Part shown: in pieces, positions 61,272 through 64,000 of the stretch
Position numbering within the stretch: position 1 is the first letter of the stretch
Layout of the letters: each line of letters opens with the position of its first letter
From: Halobacillus yeomjeoni
GTDB taxonomy: Bacteria > Bacillota > Bacilli > Bacillales > Halobacillaceae
Reading direction: 5' to 3'
DNA length: 64,000 bases
Assembly (NCBI RefSeq): GCF_020171525.1
Contig: NZ_JAIVAI010000001.1
Coordinates: 1,240,001 to 1,304,000, forward strand
Position numbers and translations under genes: made by a program
Notes under the pieces: generated by a model
Database searches by the model: none
Told to the model about the DNA's origin: nothing
The model's input: only the letters and a program-made list of their open reading frames with translations

Positions 61272-62685
61272 CTCCTACAGCACTAGCATATTTCCTGACA
61301 TCTACGAACTTTCCTTCTAAAGCTGCGGCGGCCGCCATTTCAGGACTCACCAAATGGGTTCTGGCACCGTTTCCCTGACGACCTTCAAAATTTCTGTTCG
61401 AAGTGGACGCGCACCTTTCACCCGGTGGAACGATATCATCATTCATCGCAAGGCACATGCTGCAGCCGGCGTCTCTCCATTCAAAACCCGCGGTCAGAAA
61501 GATGGTGTCCAACCCTTCCGCTTCAGCTGCTTCCTTAACCGACTTCGATCCAGGGACGACAATGGCTGTCACATTCTCATGAACCCGTCCTCCTTGAACG
61601 ATTTCAGCCGCTTTTCGCAAATCACTTAGTCGTGAATTCGTACAAGAGCCGATGAAGACATGTTCAATCTCGATGGACTCAATTGATTGATTAGCCTGAA
61701 GTCCCATATATTCAATGGCACGTTCGACACCATCAACATCCTCATCTGCACCCATAGCTTCAGGATCAGGAACTTTCGCACCTACAGGTACACATTGCGA
61801 TGGATTAGTTCCCCAAGTTACTTGGGGTTCAATTTCATCCGCATGCATGTGAAGCGTCTGATCGTAAACTGCTCCTTCATCTGAGGCAAGATCCAACCAC
61901 TCTTGAGCGAGCGTCTCAAAGTCCTCTCCTTCCGGTACATAGCGTTTTCCTCTCAAATATTCGACCGTCGTTTCGTCAGGACTGATCAGCCCCGCACGAG
62001 CTCCAGCTTCGATCGACATATTACAAACTGTCATTCTTTCTTCCATTGAGAGGTTACGAACCGCTTCCCCGGTATATTCAATAACGTGACCGGTGCCGAA
62101 CCTGACCCCATACCGGCCGATGACGGCAAGAATCAAGTCCTTCGCTGTCACGCCGGCACCCAGTTTCCCGTCAATGTGAACTTGAAGTGTTTTAGGACGT
62201 GCCTGCCAAAGAGATTGTGTAGCAAGGACATGTTCGACTTCACTCGTTCCAATACCGAAAGCAAGAGCACCGAACGCTCCGTGCGTGGACGTATGGCTGT
62301 CTCCACAAACAATGGTTTTCCCTGGCTGGGTAAGGCCAAGATCAGGACCGATGACGTGGACAATACCCTGATCCGGATGATCGATATCCGCTAAACGGAC
62401 TCCGAATTCTTCACAGTTTCTTTTCAATGTTTCCATCTGCTTTTTGGAAACCAAGTCTTTGATGACGTGGCGATCCTTTGTCGGGACGTTGTGGTCCATC
62501 GTCGCAAACGTCCGGTCTGGTCTGCGGACGTTACGCTGTTTCATCCGCAAACCTTCGAACGCCTGAGGAGAAGTCACTTCATGCACCAGATGAAGATCTA
62601 TATATAACAAATCAGGCTTTTCCTCTTCTTTATGAATCACATGTTTATTCCAAATTTTATCTACAATCGTTTGTGGCTGACTCAA
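61264..62685 (-). CDS. leuC: 3-isopropylmalate dehydratase large subunit
   Basis: 473 residues, standard length. The [4Fe-4S] cysteines are in [13 protein letters not shown] and in the later GCSMCLAMN motif; [14 protein letters not shown] is the substrate-binding block. Dehydratase of the leucine pathway, complexed with LeuD. Twenty-five bases after leuB. Confidence 0.98.
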   Translation of the reverse strand: MSQPQTIVDKIWNKHVIHKEEEKPDLLYIDLHLVHEVTSPQAFEGLRMKQRNVRRPDRTFATMDHNVPTKDRHVIKDLVSKKQMETLKRNCEEFGVRLADIDHPDQGIVHVIGPDLGLTQPGKTIVCGDSHTSTHGAFGALAFGIGTSEVEHVLATQSLWQARPKTLQVHIDGKLGAGVTAKDLILAVIGRYGVRFGTGHVIEYTGEAVRNLSMEERMTVCNMSIEAGARAGLISPDETTVEYLRGKRYVPEGEDFETLAQEWLDLASDEGAVYDQTLHMHADEIEPQVTWGTNPSQCVPVGAKVPDPEAMGADEDVDGVERAIEYMGLQANQSIESIEIEHVFIGSCTNSRLSDLRKAAEIVQGGRVHENVTAIVVPGSKSVKEAAEAEGLDTIFLTAGFEWRDAGCSMCLAMNDDIVPPGERCASTSNRNFEGRQGNGARTHLVSPEMAAAAALEGKFVDVRKYASAVGGG

Positions 62686-62710
62686 TGGCTCCTCCCCCTT
62701 CTTTCATACC

Positions 62711-63817
62711 TTACACATAGCAACGCATGATGTTTTCAGTCGTGTCACTTGTACTCAACTGTTCGACTACTTTTTTCGCAAGGACGCTTCCGCTCACCTT
62801 TACTCCATTACTTATAGATAGATCTGATGTATGGAACCTTTCAGCCAAAACATCGGCCACAGCTTTTTCCACTTGTTCTGCTTCCTCTTCCATTTGGAAG
62901 GAATGTTTCAGCATCATGGCTACTGAAAGGATGGCGGCAAGAGGATTCGCTTTGTCCTGCCCTGCAATATCAGGTGCAGAACCATGGACCGGTTCATAGA
63001 GTCCTACGCCGTCCGTGCGGATACTGGCAGATGGCAGCATCCCGAGCGAACCTGTAAGGACAGATGCTTCGTCACTCAAAATATCACCGAACATGTTCTC
63101 CGTTACAATGACATCAAAAGCTGTCGGATTCGTAACCAGCTTCATGGCCGCTGCATCGACGAGCATGTGTTCCACAGTAACTTCAGGATAATCATGTTTT
63201 TTCTCTTCAACGATTTCACGCCACATACGGCTTGATTCAAGGACATTGGCTTTATCGACAGAAGTTAGATGCTTTCGTCTGACTCTTGCACTTTCAAACG
63301 CTTTTTCTACGATTCTTTCGATTTCATGTTTTTGATAAGCAAGGGTGTCCACCACTTGTGTGCCATTGTTCTTCCTTTCGCTCGGTTCCCCGAAGTAGAG
63401 ACCACCTGTCAATTCGCGGACGATAAGAAGATCGCTCCCTGCCACGACTTCCGGCTTTAATGGAGAAGCGTGCAGAAGCTGTTGGAATGCTTTGACCGGA
63501 CGCAGGTTTGCAAACAATTCCATCTGCTTCCGAATTCCAAGCAATCCTTTTTCAGGCCTCATATGACCCGGGAGATGATCCCATTTCGGGCCGCCTACGG
63601 CTCCGAGGAAAATCGCATCCGCCTTTTTACAAGCTTCAATAGTATCTTCTGGAAGAGGAGTGCCTTGAGAATCGATGGCACTTCCTCCGATTTCCTGGCT
63701 TTCAAAAGTAAACGTATGCTGATAACGTTCTGCTACAGCCTCTAACATTTTCTTGGCAGCTTGTGTCACTTCAGGTCCAATTCCATCCCCCGGCAAAAGA
63801 ACGATATGCTTTTTCAT
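62711..63817 (-). CDS. leuB: 3-isopropylmalate dehydrogenase
   Basis: 368 residues. NAD+-dependent oxidation and decarboxylation of 3-isopropylmalate. Visible: LLPGDGIGPEV, the LLGIRKQMELFANLRPVK substrate helix, the Tyr in RELTGGLYFGEP, the Lys/Asp metal site DAAAMKLV and VTENMFGDILSDEA, and the NAD motif VHGSAPDIAGQDKANP. The ATG at 63817 follows GGGGGAG; an upstream in-frame frame would overlap leuA and lacks a ribosome site. Confidence 0.98.
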   Translation of the reverse strand: MKKHIVLLPGDGIGPEVTQAAKKMLEAVAERYQHTFTFESQEIGGSAIDSQGTPLPEDTIEACKKADAIFLGAVGGPKWDHLPGHMRPEKGLLGIRKQMELFANLRPVKAFQQLLHASPLKPEVVAGSDLLIVRELTGGLYFGEPSERKNNGTQVVDTLAYQKHEIERIVEKAFESARVRRKHLTSVDKANVLESSRMWREIVEEKKHDYPEVTVEHMLVDAAAMKLVTNPTAFDVIVTENMFGDILSDEASVLTGSLGMLPSASIRTDGVGLYEPVHGSAPDIAGQDKANPLAAILSVAMMLKHSFQMEEEAEQVEKAVADVLAERFHTSDLSISNGVKVSGSVLAKKVVEQLSTSDTTENIMRCYV

Positions 63818-63833
63818 TGGATCTCCCCCTTTT

Positions 63834-64000
63834 TTATACTTGAGCTTCCTGCACTGGTTGATGCTTGCGGTACAGCGTCCGGTTGACTGCATTCAAAAAT
63901 GCGTGAGCAGAAGCTTCCAACACATCCTGGGCAGACCCCCGTCCGGAAGCAGGTACTCCATCAACCGTCAATTGAACGTGGACTTCAGCCAGCGCATCGC
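63834..64000 (-). CDS. leuA: 2-isopropylmalate synthase, C-terminal end (partial)
   Basis: The last 54 residues run off the window edge: a regulatory-domain segment reading [20 protein letters not shown] and continuing with [20 protein letters not shown], the typical end of the LeuA allosteric domain. It stops 16 bases before the leuB start. First committed step of leucine synthesis; position upstream of leuB fits the standard leuABCD order. Confidence 0.93.
   Translation of the reverse strand, partial: DALAEVHVQLTVDGVPASGRGSAQDVLEASAHAFLNAVNRTLYRKHQPVQEAQV

Overview
The window looks like chromosomal DNA of a low-to-moderate GC, aerobic Firmicute of the family Bacillaceae, most likely a halophilic Halobacillus/Virgibacillus-type organism. 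This rests on gene content (RsgA, YfkAB, YjgC/YjgD-type formate dehydrogenase, DUF817, ThiT under a TPP riboswitch, Mn-pyrophosphatase, DgcK-like cyclase, LeuABCD plus IlvA), strong AGGAGG ribosome binding sites, frequent GTG/TTG starts and acidic proteins. No tRNA, rRNA, CRISPR array, prophage or transposase gene was seen.

Layout. 1-7 kb holds housekeeping genes: CorA, an acetyltransferase, PpaC, a solitary glutamine synthetase behind a GlnR/TnrA box, RsgA and an RNase H-like protein. 7-17 kb holds a lipoprotein and then two divergent arms. The leftward arm is aminotransferase, ThDP enzyme, aldehyde dehydrogenase and lysine dehydrogenase-like enzyme; the rightward arm is a CaiB-type CoA-transferase and a glutaryl-CoA-dehydrogenase-like enzyme. 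Read together they form a plausible complete route from L-lysine through 2-aminoadipate, 2-oxoadipate and glutarate to crotonyl-CoA. This is the most interesting system in the window. 17-30 kb is a mixed region: diguanylate cyclase, K+ channel-like protein, ABC-2 exporter, nitroreductase, sirtuin, PAS-STAS protein, Na+/H+ antiporter and aldo/keto reductase.

30-34 kb carries a formate dehydrogenase-like operon (fdhD, fdhF-like, DUF1641). 34-47 kb has a MerR/TipAS regulator, a phospholipase D-like protein, ThiT with its riboswitch, a monoacylglycerol lipase-like esterase, YfkAB, and a cell-envelope group (SIMPL, amidase-SLH, HtrA-like protease, zinc-ribbon coiled-coil protein, 3D-domain protein). 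48-55 kb has a YeeE transporter and a beta-glucoside operon (binding protein, two permeases, LacI regulator, GH1 glucosidase) with a promoter flanked by two operators and overlapped by a cre-like site. 55-64 kb holds YjbQ, DapF, a fatty acid desaturase behind a FapR-like box, an oxidoreductase, and the end of a leuA-leuB-leuC-leuD-ilvA operon.

Scattered through the window is a family of about seven non-coding, MITE-like repeats with GGCTCTGTTAAAG-type inverted ends and 8-9 bp target duplications. Several contain one or two large internal hairpins, and one separates a gene from what was probably its own terminator.
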